The notes under the pieces were generated by a model, which saw only the letters and a list, made by a program, of their open reading frames with translations, made no database searches and was not told where the DNA came from. The position numbers and the translations under genes were made by a program. Below are positions 1 through 10,600 of a stretch of 64,000 nt of DNA, piece after piece. How positions within the stretch are numbered: the first letter of the stretch is position 1; each line of letters starts with the position of its first letter. Origin of the DNA: Oasisia sp. SBJ-2009 (taxonomy: Eukaryota; Annelida; Polychaeta; Sabellida; Siboglinidae); the NCBI GenBank assembly GCA_964017155.1, contig OZ024857.1:7552190-7616189 (forward strand), read 5' to 3'.

Positions 1-160
1 TCTCCCCCAGTTCACCCACACTCCGCAGTGAGGCCAGACTATCTGCACACAAGGTCTCCATTGCCAATCTGGTTCTGCCAGTGTCCCTGATCACATCTAG
101 TACCTAGCGCGATGATAAAGAGCAGTGGACTTAATATTGAGCCCCATTGCAATCCTACTC
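1..160 (-). mobile_element. Reverse-transcriptase remnant (LINE-like)
   Basis: Read on the minus strand, positions 155-111 give GLQWGSILSPLLFII, which fits the conserved RT block Q-G-x-x-LSPLLF. Beyond it the frame is broken; a second frame reads RDTGRTRLAMETLCADSLA with no stop up to the window edge. It lies in what should be intron 3 of LST8. It is too short to assign to a clade, and the rest may lie left of the window. Confidence 0.35.
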
Positions 161-1242
161 CTATCTATCTCAAGGCTAAATGTATTGCCACGCAGTGATC
201 TAACTACAGTGTGTGCAATATCACGAACCACAGATCTGCATATATTGCTCATAACATTTGCAAGTTTAGGATTGGGGCACAGATATATTCCTGAAACGTT
301 TTGCCATGGAAAACAACATTAAGCTCCTTGGGCTAAGTAATGGTTTTGCATAGAAATGTCTACGTTTAATGTTTAGTTATTTACACATGGCCACACTGCC
401 AGGTTTTTGTACAAGTAGAATACGTTAAAACATAATAAAATAGACTAGTTTGTTATTTTGTAAGAAATAAATGTGTAAACCGGTTTGTATTCTGTTGGCC
501 TGAGAATAATCATATTTTGTGACAATCTGCTTCGCCAAGATAAGAGTAGATATTTCTGTTAATTATTATTTACCACCAAAGTTCTTACCAATTCTGTTAG
601 TGGGCAGGGTACACTAAAGCTGATCCATTTTCAATCAATGTACTGTTCATTCTAAGCATGATGTATTATTAAAAAGATGGCAATGTTTCTATTCAAGAAC
701 GTTACTGGCAATTTGGACCGTTGCATTAAAACAAACATTTTCCTTTTCAGGATTCAAGAGCATTATTTTTGTTTTTAAATATTGTATAAAAACCAAATAA
801 ATCCTTAAAAAGCCAGGGACTTAAGTCATTGCCAAAGCTCTTCAGAAATGTCCTAGGTTTACTACGGCGTCATTGAGCAATTTCCAAAAAATCACCTACC
901 ACAATCACAATGACTATGTAATCAAACACTGTGCACATTTAGACATACACAAAATCTACATGTACCCAATGTATCTTTTTCAACAGCTATCTGTATTGAT
1001 CAGAATACATACACATACATCTCAACTACCAGGTAGGCTGTGTTCCAAAAACAAATGTTCTTCATTTTGCATCGTCTGTGTGTATTTTGCCACTGCGCCA
1101 TTTCACACACAACACCAACATGTATTTGTAATATAAGTTTTTGAACAGCAGAAGATTTAAATTTTTAGACGTTTGAATACATACAGTCATAGCAGTACTT
1201 GCAAAAACTACATGACAGATGGAGAAACCTTTGGGAGTTTAC
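161..1242. other. LST8 intron sequence, no gene seen
   Basis: AT-rich sequence between the RT scrap and LST8 exon 3. I looked on the minus strand for the next LST8 exon (the NAPINCVCLHPNQ-type segment) and did not find it, so the gene continues left of the window. Confidence 0.5.
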
Positions 1243-1405
1243 CTGAGATCCCAAATGCGGGCTGAGTTGTCTTCTCCCCCTGTAAACATCCACTTCCCGT
1301 CTTCCTGGAAGCCGACGGCCGTCACGTTCTTCTGGATGCCGTCGTAGTTGATCAGTGGATTGGGGTTGTTTGAGTTGAGGTCATACATGCGAATGTGCTG
1401 GTAAC
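1243..1405 (-). CDS. MLST8: LST8 coding exon 3
   Basis: The exon is 163 bp. The acceptor is TGTTTTAG before GTTACCAG and the donor is CTCAG before gtaaac. It completes the split Gly codon and encodes [16 protein letters not shown] through ARIWDLR (last codon split AG/N). Its first ~20 bases and the acceptor are the unit of the tandem array immediately upstream in transcription. Confidence 0.95.
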
Positions 1406-2700
1406 CTAAAACAACATGCGAATGTGCTGGTAACCTAAAACAACATGCGAATGTGCTGGTAACCTAAAACAACATGCGAATGTGCTGGTAACCTAAAACA
1501 ACATGCGAATGTGCTGGTAACCTAAAACAACATGCGAATGTGCTGGTAACCTAAAACAACATGCGAATGTGCTGGTAACCTAAAACAACATGCGAATGTG
1601 CTGGTAACCTAAAACAACATGCGAATGTGCTGGTAACCTAAAACAACATGCGAATGTGCTGGTAACCTAAAACAACATGCGAATGTGCTGGTAACCTAAA
1701 ACAACATGCGAATGTGCTGGTAACCTAAAACAACATGCGAATGTGCTGGTAACCTAAAACAACATGCGAATGTGCTGGTAACCTAAAACAACATGCGAAT
1801 GTGCTGGTAACCTAAAACAACATGCGAATGTGCTGGTAACCTAAAACAACATGCGAATGTGCTGGTAACCTAAAACAACATGCGAATGTGCTGGTAACCT
1901 AAAACATGCGAATGTGCTGGTAACCTAAAACAACATGCGAATGTGCTGATAACCTAAAACAACATGCGAATGTGCTGGTAACCTAAAACAACATGTGAAT
2001 GTGCTGATAACCTAAAACAACAGAGGGTCCTGAATATTTTAAAAACTTTACAAAGAATTAGAAAATCAGTTAATGTTACAGTCATATTCACCCACTGCAG
2101 ACAGCAATACTAGAATATATTAATATTTACAGTGTATTACATGCCAAAATGTATTCAATAAACTATTAGTGGCACCATATATTAATTATATACACCTGTA
2201 TTAAAGTCCAGTTATAACATCACAATTCATGTAGATTGTTAATGAATGGTCACCTACCACAGACGTTAATAAAACTGTGGTTACTTCAACTGACATGCAT
2301 TGACCAGGGCTAGGGTCAATCCCATTCTTTCAAGTCCAATTCAAAATAATTGCAATTCCTTTTATTCAATTCCAATTCCTTTTAGTTATTTTTCAATTAC
2401 AATAATTTTTTGTTTCAATTTCAATTCAATTTCTTTCATTTCAGTTTTTTTCAATTCCAATTCAATTTTTTTTAATTCCAATTCAATTTTTTACAATTCT
2501 GTTTTTTCTATTCCAATTCAATTCAATTTTTTCAATTCCAATTCCACTTCCATCTATGATATAATCCAATTCCCGATCCAATTCACATAAAAAAAATAAC
2601 CATAAAATTATACGATTACTGTTCATACAGCGGGGGGGGGGGGGGGGGGGGTGCTACAGCATGTCATGTACTGATGTATTTATATAACTATATAATTATT

Positions 2701-2748
<48 letters not shown>

Positions 2749-5700
2749 AACACACCACACACACAAACACACCACACCACACCACACCACACCACACCAC
2801 ACCACACCACACCACACCACACCACACCACACCACACCACACCACACCACACCACACCACACCACACCACACCACACACCACACCAGATGCTCAATTTCT
2901 TTTCATTCCAATTCCATATCTTTCAATTCCAATTCAATATATTTCAATTTCAATTCAATTAATTTTGTTCCAAATCTTACAATTCCAATTCCCGTTCCAA
3001 TTCTGGAATTGAATTGGAATTGAATTGATCAATTCCAATTCTTTTTGAATTGACCCCAGCGCTGGCACTGACATATCTAAACAACCCTCCACGGTGTAAC
3101 TGAGGTTCTCACACTAATAACAATGCCAATTTTATTTATATCACACTGAAACAACGTTTATTTTCACATTTAGAAGTGGTCATGCATTTAGCTGGCTGAA
3201 TTTTATGGTTCTCATTATAATGGGTGTTTTTAGAATTTTAAGACAACAAATGTTGGGCCTATATGAGTTGCCAGAGACACACTTAGTTGTCTCTTGAGTC
3301 ACCAGTCACTTGAGTCACCAGTCACTTGAGTCACCAGTCACTTGAGTCACCAGTCACTTGAGTCACCAGTCACTTGAGTCACCAGTCACTTGAGTCACCA
3401 GTCACTTGAGTCACCAGTCACTTGAGTCACCAGTCACTTACCTGCGGCCGCAATCAGTTGTTTGTCTGGGTGGATCTCCAACGCATTCACTTGCTGACCA
3501 CACATTAAGGACACTTCTCTTTCACATGTTAATGTTCTTAACTACATATATTTTGTTAAAAAGTAATGTTTAACCTTTCAAGTGCACGCTTGGTACAAAT
3601 TGCACTGTAGAACAAATTATTTGATATAAATAAGTAATTAATATAAAATAACCCTATTAAAGGGTCAATGAAGATAACAAGAACATTATTGATTGGGGAC
3701 TCTTTGTTGAATTTTGTGTAACATTAAATGATTAACTACTTTTTCGATCTTGCTATTTACGTACTTCAAACAATATGTTCTTCATGAATTTATAGACATA
3801 ATTGTTTACCTACTGAGCTAACATTAATCATACTTCACATCACATGTTGAATTCTTCTTCCTTTTAAATAACGGCCAACATCACTGTTTGATGATTATGT
3901 TATACCTGTTTGATGATTATGTTGTACATGTTAGATGATTATGTTGTACATGTTTGATAACTATGTTGTACATGGTTCAGTTATGAAGACATCTTAGATG
4001 TGGGAAGGGTATAGGGAAGAGGTAGGAGGGTGGGCAGCAGAAGGGAAAATAGAGTGGGGAGGTATCTGGTATTACAGTTAAGTGGCACACCTGGACTTGA
4101 AGCGTTCCTGTGACTTGCCAAAAGAAGCCTCCATGCTGCCTACATAACTAAGACCACGTCAAGGTGTTTATCCACCATCATGGGTGTGACAAATGAGCAA
4201 TGAGTACACTATAGAAACAGCATTATGCAGGTTGTCTGAATTTCTGTGAGTAGTCCTGGAGCACAGAGAGTTGACCCTGCATTGTTGTATTAAGTTTTGT
4301 TACTGTTGATTTTGGTAGACAAGGGTCTCTATTTTCAGAGACTGCTTGATGACATGTTGTCAACCTTGAGCAATTTGAGAAATTCAAGATGGCGTCCAAG
4401 ATGGCCGCCATTACATATAAATGACCATAACTCCCTACCTGTTCATCATAGGAAGGTGATTTTTGTCTCTATACCTAGGTTTTATGGGTCAAGCTATCCA
4501 TTAGAACTAAGTATTATGTTCATGTATCGTATTACATAATGGTAATTTCCAAGATGGCTGCCAAGATGGCCGTATCTTGCTACCTATACACACACAATCA
4601 ACGTGCACCATCATGAATCATGACATAAATGATGTGAATTGGACGTTCCTCCATAAGAAATGATGGATATACAATGGGTAAAGATAAGAAAACAACTAAT
4701 AAAGCAGAAATAGTAAAGGATATTGGAGTAACTTTTAACTCATCACTTAACTTTGAGGCACATATGTTAGAAAAAATTAATAAAGCCAATTCTATGATGG
4801 GGATAATTCGACGCACTTTTGAATATCTAGATGAGAAGTGTTTTTCTACTGTTTTTAAGTATCTTGTCTGACCACATATCGAGTATGCAAACCAGGTATG
4901 GAGTCCATATTTAATGAAACACATAACAGCACTGGAAAATGTTCAGCGTCGAGCAACTAAATTAATTCCTGGATATAAAACACTTGATTATAAAGAACGC
5001 CTAATAAGATTAAACCTACCAACTCTTTCATACCGTCGTCTTAGGGGAGACATGACAGAAATTTACAAAATATTAACTGGTAAATATGGCTCTACTGTTA
5101 CATCCAATTTTTTTACATTAAGGGATAATGATTCAATAACGAGAGGGCACAACCTAAAAATATTTAAAGAAAGATGCCGATTAAACATCCAAAAAAATTC
5201 ATTTGTATACCGATCTACTGATGTATGGAATAGTCTGCCAGTCTGTGGTAGATGCTCCATCAGTACTATCATTTGAAGGTAAACTTGATAAACTATGGAA
5301 AAATCATCCTATAAAAAATGATTTTACTGCACCACCTCTACTATGGACTGTGTCACCTTTAGACGCATGCGCACAGTCCCATAACAATGATCAAGACAGA
5401 GCTGGCACAAGAGGCAGGAATGCCTAAATCAGCCAGAAAAGGACCTGTAAGAACATCGTAGTCGTAGACGTAGTTATATTTGATTTTTTTGGAAGGTCTC
5501 TAATAAAGAGTAAATAAGCTATAAAATTGGCAATAACAGTTTAATAGGAAATGAAGGAAACGTTATAGTAGCCGCCTATGGAAAATACAAATACGGTCTC
5601 GCTCCTAGGAGTACTAGTACTAGTAGTAGTATTAGTAGTATTAGTACAGGGTACCGTACGGCGTACAGACAAGACTCAAGTAATGAAGGATACGGAATCT

Positions 5701-5819
5701 GGATGCTGAACTGTACGATGGCATATACCACTGTGTGCTTGCCAGAACCTGATTGTATGGTCGTAGCCAGCAGTTGCCAGAATCACCGGGTCTCCGCTGC
5801 CATTACCCCCAGTCATCAT
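1243..5819 (-). CDS. MLST8: Target of rapamycin complex subunit LST8 (WD40), 5' half of gene
   Basis: LST8 is the small WD40 beta-propeller that binds the TOR kinase domain in TORC1 and TORC2. Three exons join in frame: 5819-5694, 3493-3442 and 1405-1243. They encode about 114 residues, from [20 protein letters not shown] to [17 protein letters not shown]. This tracks vertebrate MLST8 closely: [56 protein letters not shown]. Intron phases are 0 and 1, and exon 3 ends in phase 2. The start is the first of two adjacent ATGs at 5819; an in-frame TAG lies four codons upstream. The family is about 320-330 residues, so roughly two thirds lies left of the window. The gene is divergent to CIAO3. Both visible exons inside the gene touch tandem arrays (3291-3441 and 1406-2021). 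Confidence 0.95.
1385..2021 (-). repeat. 29-bp minisatellite made of LST8 exon-3 acceptor junction
   Basis: There are about 22 head-to-tail 29-bp units, the first being the exon's own start. On the minus strand each unit is the intron tail (TTGTTTTAG) followed by the first ~20 exon bases (GTTACCAGCACATTCGC and on). Units are nearly identical; a few carry GGTTATC instead of GGTTACC and one lacks 3 bases. Read in the exon frame, each upstream unit ends in TAG, so splicing to any earlier acceptor would stop translation after about nine codons. Confidence 0.93.
2301..3070. mobile_element. AATTCC-rich repeat element with inverted ends
   Basis: The left end (CCAGGGCTAGGGTCAAT) is the imperfect inverted repeat of the right end (GAATTGACCCCAGCGCTGG), about 16 of 20 matching. 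Both arms are long runs of degenerate TTCCAATTC. The centre is replaced by G, AC and ACACC tracts. GGGTCAATTC-ended elements of this look are common dispersed repeats in animal genomes. I cannot name the family or show a target duplication. Confidence 0.5.
2631..2886. repeat. Compound microsatellite: poly-G, (AC)n, (ACACC)n
   Basis: A run of about 19 G is followed by about 22 AC dinucleotides (2704-2747) and then about 23 ACACC pentamers (2768-2880). The open frames over this stretch on both strands are repeat translations, not genes. Confidence 0.95.
3291..3441 (-). repeat. 16-bp minisatellite abutting LST8 exon-2 donor
   Basis: About nine 16-bp units (cttgagtcaccagtca on plus) run directly into the splice donor. 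On the minus strand the junction reads GCAG|GTAAGTGACTGGTGACTC, and the following units read TCAAGTGACTGGTGACTC, so the array starts at intron position +3. Unlike the other arrays, the unit does not include exon bases. Confidence 0.9.
3442..3493 (-). CDS. MLST8: LST8 coding exon 2
   Basis: A 52-bp exon encoding [17 protein letters not shown] plus the first base of a Gly codon. The acceptor is TGTGGTCAG and the donor is GCAG|gtaagt. It matches the QVNALEVTPDRSMIAAAG segment of vertebrate MLST8 and joins exon 1 (…VQHPDS) without a gap. Confidence 0.93.
3494..4380. other. LST8 intron 1, no gene; short 24-bp repeat
   Basis: Intron sequence. Around 3885-3975 a unit of about 24 bp (TGATGATTATGTTGTACATGT) occurs four times with mismatches. 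Around 3995-4070 the plus strand is purine-rich. Nothing coding was recognised. Confidence 0.6.
4385..4575. repeat. CAAGATGGC(G/T)-rich dispersed repeat
   Basis: The motif CAAGATGGCGTCCAAGATGG at 4386 recurs as CAAGATGGCTGCCAAGATGG at 4551, about 165 bases later. Paired CAAGATGG motifs of this kind are typical of dispersed invertebrate repeats. They lie directly 5' of the CR1 fragment and may belong to the same insertion. Confidence 0.4.
4602..5470 (+). pseudogene. CR1-like LINE, 3' end of ORF2 (broken)
   Basis: The plus strand encodes the C-terminal part of a CR1-type ORF2 ([71 protein letters not shown]). There is an in-frame TGA after KYLV (about 4870) and a frameshift around 5245. The copy is about 90% alike the minus-strand copy at 51,835-53,480, including the 3' tail GGACCTGTAAGAAC. 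It is 5' truncated within the RT domain and not functional. Confidence 0.88.
5694..5819 (-). CDS. MLST8: LST8 coding exon 1
   Basis: The exon has 42 codons, from [20 protein letters not shown] to [10 protein letters not shown], with donor TCC|gtatcc (phase 0). The ATG at 5819 follows an in-frame TAG by four codons, which supports this start. A TTTGTAG just upstream could be the acceptor of a 5'-UTR intron, but that would place the UTR exon inside CIAO3. Confidence 0.93.
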
Positions 5820-5926
5820 GTACCACACCTACAAAGATATACAGTAAAACTACTGCGAGCTAAAAAGATTCTAGTAAAACATCACGCCCTCTAAGTAAAC
5901 CGGAAGTAGCGACCTGCTTAGATGAT
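5820..5926. promoter_or_regulatory. Shared intergenic promoter of LST8 and CIAO3
   Basis: Only 107 bases separate the divergent start codons, so any promoters must overlap. ACCGGAAGTA at 5899-5908 is a perfect ETS/GABP core (CCGGAAGT), the motif most often found in bidirectional housekeeping promoters. No TATA box is visible. Transcription starts are not known, so the assignment is inferred from layout plus motif. Confidence 0.65.
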
Positions 5927-5992
5927 ATGGCTTCGGTGTTCAGCGGAGCGCTTCAGCTCACAGACTTAGATGATTTTATTAATCCGTCACAA
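5927..5992 (+). CDS. CIAO3: CIAO3 exon 1
   Basis: Encodes [18 protein letters not shown] then NPSQ (22 codons, phase 0), with donor CAA|gtacgt. It matches the human start [18 protein letters not shown]. An out-of-frame ATG lies 5 bases upstream. Confidence 0.95.
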
Positions 5993-7530
5993 GTACGTGT
6001 TGCATAACTACGAACAACTTTACCATGTCATATATTGTTACAGCTATATTTACCGCCGGTTCGTTGCTTGCTTATGTGTCTACTGAGCACTTCTATTGGG
6101 CGATAATGTGTGCATTTCGAGTTGCGAGGCACCGAACTGAAGTGGAGACTGGAGTGGACCCTGAATTGGTTACTCTACCGATTCGCACAGTAGGGCTGGT
6201 AGGGGCATGTCCGCACACTTAGTGGGCACTTATGCAGAAGTCGGACCCACCTAAATTTTGCCATTATATTTATAACTGTATTTTTGCTAACATTTTATAC
6301 TTGATTTTGTTAATTCAATAAATTATAATCATCTTGCGCATATTTATGTTTTATAAACAACGCGTCTTGGCATTCCTTTGAGGTCAAAAAGACACCGCGA
6401 TTTGTGCCAGTCAGCGGTGCATGTGTTACTGCGCCGTGCACATGGAATGAGCGATAAACAGTTTGTTTATGCCAACCGCGCTGTCTTTTCGACCTCAAAA
6501 GTCTGCTAAAACGTGCTGTTTATAAAACATATATGCACAAGATTATGTTAAATGATTGAATTAAAGAAATAAAGTATCAAATGTTGGCAAAGATACGGTT
6601 ATGATGGCAAAACTGAGGTGGGTCCGACTTCTGCATAAGTGCCACTTAGTGTAACACACGCTATAGATAATGCACTATTTGTGCTAAGAGGGTGATAATT
6701 TAGCATTCAGAATGAGCAATCAAACTTTATTGTTAGTTAATAAATCACATATCCCATCAAATATTTAAATAGTTGGTAAACTGTAGAGGCATACCTTAGT
6801 GCGGACAAGTCCCAAGGTACGGGGCATAGCCGCACATTGTGTGCGGTTATACCCAGTAATGGCGAAGCAACAGCTGGTCTTACAGAGCTGACTATTAGCT
6901 GCAATAATAATAATATGTGTTGCCTATTGGTACGTATAGGCTACAGGCACGTGCATTACTTTAAAAAAACCTTACACAAGAAACACCAGAGAACACAAAT
7001 TAGCGGTTTCAAGTTTTCATATATAAGTAAAATTTAGAAAATACAGTGGCCTTGAATCATAGTCCATGTTTATTCCTCCTTGAGAGTCAAAGCAAACAAC
7101 AGCATGGTTTTGTAATGGGGAAAGTCAAAGTATGCAACCCTTGTCTGATGCCTTCTAGGTAAAACAATGGTCTTGTAAGGCGCAAAGTCAAACTAAAATC
7201 TCAGTTTGTTGGACGTGCGAGTTGTGTCACCAACTGTTGTTGGCGCTGGCAGCTTTGTGATGATGTCTTGCTGCGGCTTCGAGCATGGCTTTGTATGGAC
7301 TACCCTATATGGGCAAAGTTCTGTATTATAGATTACACATAATTTGTCATCTTAGCTAATTTTGTCTGTGAGTAATGATCAATTAAGCTTTATTTATTTA
7401 ATGGACCTAATGATACACAATATGGAATATGTGAGGCTATACACAAAATAAAAAGTAGAAAATAAGAATGATATGAAAAAATGATGAAAATCATTGTTGT
7501 TTCTGTTTATTGTGCGTGTGCATGTGTGCC

Positions 7531-7564
<34 letters not shown>

Positions 7565-7598
7565 CGTGCGTGCATGCGTGCATGTGTGTGTAGTAGTA

Positions 7599-7629
<31 letters not shown>

Positions 7630-10600
7630 ATGTATGTGTGTGACATGTTTCAGTATAAGTGTAGTTTTGAATAGTTTTATGATAAAGCATTATCTGATAA
7701 AAAGGGTATCCTTTTTAATTTCATATTTGGCCTGAGATGCAATCAGTGTCGAGATATCCTATTCTGAGGGGTAAGATAAAGCCTAATTCTGTGGCACTGA
7801 AATGGTTAATACTTTTTTTAGTAATTTGATTTGTAAATATTTATTTAGATTAGAAACTGCACTAACTTTGCTTTACCATGTTAATTTCACAGTATGTTTC
7901 TTTTAGGAATGTGTGAAGCCAGTGAAAGTGAACCGTCTGTCAGGAGCAACAGCAAAAATAAAAATTGGACAGAACGGCAGCTACACACAGATCAGTGAGG
8001 TAACCCCCCACCCACACAGCAAGTGGGCACAGCAATAACTGCTGAAATGTAACTGATCAAGTAAAATTTACCTTGTCATATTTAGAATGATCTTGGAGTC
8101 AAACATTAAACGACAAAAAAGTTAACTGTTTCGTGGCATACACCTAATAGAGTTAATATAAAGTAACAATTTCCACATATACTCATTTTTTAAAATGAAA
8201 AAAACAAAAACAATTTAACACCCAGCCATCCAAATACTATGCGCTACCCCATCTTAGACGAAGAATGACGTCACGACGGTGAGGCGCTCTCCGCGTAGAT
8301 TCCCTGCATGGGGTTTGGCTGTTGTCATGAAATGGCTGCAACTCGGCAACGCGTGTAACATGCTGATGACGGTAAATATAAAGTTGTCTATTATTGTTAT
8401 CGCTGAAATCATCCCATCAACTGATGATACATGTCTACTTCAAAGCATTTCTCCTCAAAATGGATCGAGCAAAGTGAACTGTACTTGGACTGGAGGGATT
8501 CCAAACAGTACGCCCGCAAATCACCAATGACTTTGTGAATCCATTGCTTCAATACTACCGGTTGTTTCAACTATTATTGCAACCGTATGCTGAACAGTAA
8601 GGCATAATTACTAAAGTTTACCATAGATTTAACCACATATTTAGATATACGTCTATAAGCAGCTGCTAGATGTCACGCCAACTGAACGAACTGTGAAGAC
8701 TCGAAGTTGTTGACCCTTAACAAGGCCCTTAACAATGTCGCAGGAAGCTGACCGGCTTCAGTAGAGACATGGCCGCGCTGAATGGCCAAGCCAAGTTAAC
8801 CCTTCACTGATGGCGGCGTCTAGACCATCATGGATTTCGTTAGAATTTTAGACTTTAAAGTCACATTCTGAGTAAACCGCTGACTTTTAAAAATTGAGTA
8901 TATGTGGACATTTTTACTTTGTATAAACTCTATTAGGTGTATGACGCGAAACCGTAGCCTTTTTTTGTCCTTTAAAGCATGTATAAATATTTATTATTAT
9001 TTATAGCACTTAATAATTGTAAATGTTACCTGAATTTCTACTTTAATTAAATCTGAAATGCCATCTTTGTCAGCCATGTGTGAGGAAGGTGTACTTTATT
9101 TGGTAATTTAGGTGGCACAGTTATCACACATTTAACCAGTTACTCTGTTGTGCCAAATAATCATATTATCATGTACCAAATTGATCAGCACACTTGGTTT
9201 TGTTTCAATGGTAAATATTGGCAGCTAATGCAAAATGTTACTGTGGCAACATTTAGAGGACAGAGACTGGCAGTTTTAGCTAATTATATATCACACTTTG
9301 ACTGTTGGTACAAAGAAGGCATTTATATTGGCCACTAAAGGGAGCCACATGACGCTTAGCCAACAACAGATTTCTCTATGGATGACTGATTTACCGGGTA
9401 GTGCAAGTGAGAACAATTGTACTCCTAAAAAATCTCAGTGTGAAAATCTTTAATTCTAATCAATAAATTTAGGGACACATTTATCAGGCACACAAGGGTG
9501 ATGTAAATGATGGCCAACGTACACTTCAGTGCAACAGTTCTGTGAGTAGTGGGTTTATGCCATAAACTTGTGTCGCCAGTCACCAGTTTCAAACTCAACA
9601 CTCTTGATTTCAAATGTTCCAAAACTCATATGAATCAAATGCATTTAGAAAAACATTTCAAATGTCATATTGTGCTACATGTGCAGGACTTCCACAGTTC
9701 ATATTATGAACTCCTATTGAGGACACTGGTGGGTGTCAGTGTAGGACTGAGGACACTGGTGGGTGTCAGTGTAGGACTGAGGACACTGGTGGGTGTCATT
9801 GAGGACTGAGGACACTGGTGGGTGTCAGTGAGGACTGAGGACACTGGTGGGTGTCAGTGTAGGACTGAGGACACTGGTGGGTGTCAGTGTAGGACTGAGG
9901 ACACTGGTGGGTGTCATTGAGGACTGAGGACACTGGTGGGTGTCAGTGAGGACTGAGGACACTGGTGGGTGTCAGTGTAGGACTGAGGACACTGGTGAGT
10001 GTCAGTGTAGGACTGAGGACACTTGTGGGTGTCAGTGAGGACTGAGGACACTGGTGGGTGTCAGTGAGGACTGAGGACACTGGTGGGTGTCAGTGTAAGA
10101 CTGAGGACACTGGTGGGTGTCAGAGTAAGACTGAGGACACTGGTCGGTGTTAGTGAAGACTGAGGACACTGGTGGGTGTCAGTGTAGGACCGAGGACACT
10201 GGTGGGTGTCAGTGTAGAACTGAGGACACTGGTGGGTGTCAGTGTAGGACTGAGGACACTGGTGGGTGTCAGTGTAGGACTGAGGACACTGGTGGGTGTC
10301 AGTGAAGACTGAGGACACTGGTGGGTGTCAGTGAGGACTGAGGACACTGGTGGGTGTCAGTGAGGACTGAGGACACTGGTGGGTGTCAGTGAGGACTGAG
10401 GACACTGGTGGGTGTCAGTGAGGACTGAGGACACTGGTGGGTGTCAGTGTAAGACTGAGGACACTGGTGGGTGTCAGTGAGGACTGAGCATGTTGGTGGG
10501 TGTCAGTGAGGACTGAGGACACTGGTGGGTGTCAGTGAGGACTGAGGACACTGGTGGGTGTCAGTGAGGACTGAGGACACTGGTGGGTGTCAGTGAGGAC

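Noticed and set aside
8279..8530. Open frame shared with 29,634-29,882 (MRRSPRR…WGLAVVMKW)
   Set aside because: Shared only because both lie in the same TTAA element; indels put the ends in different frames, so no coding constraint is evident.
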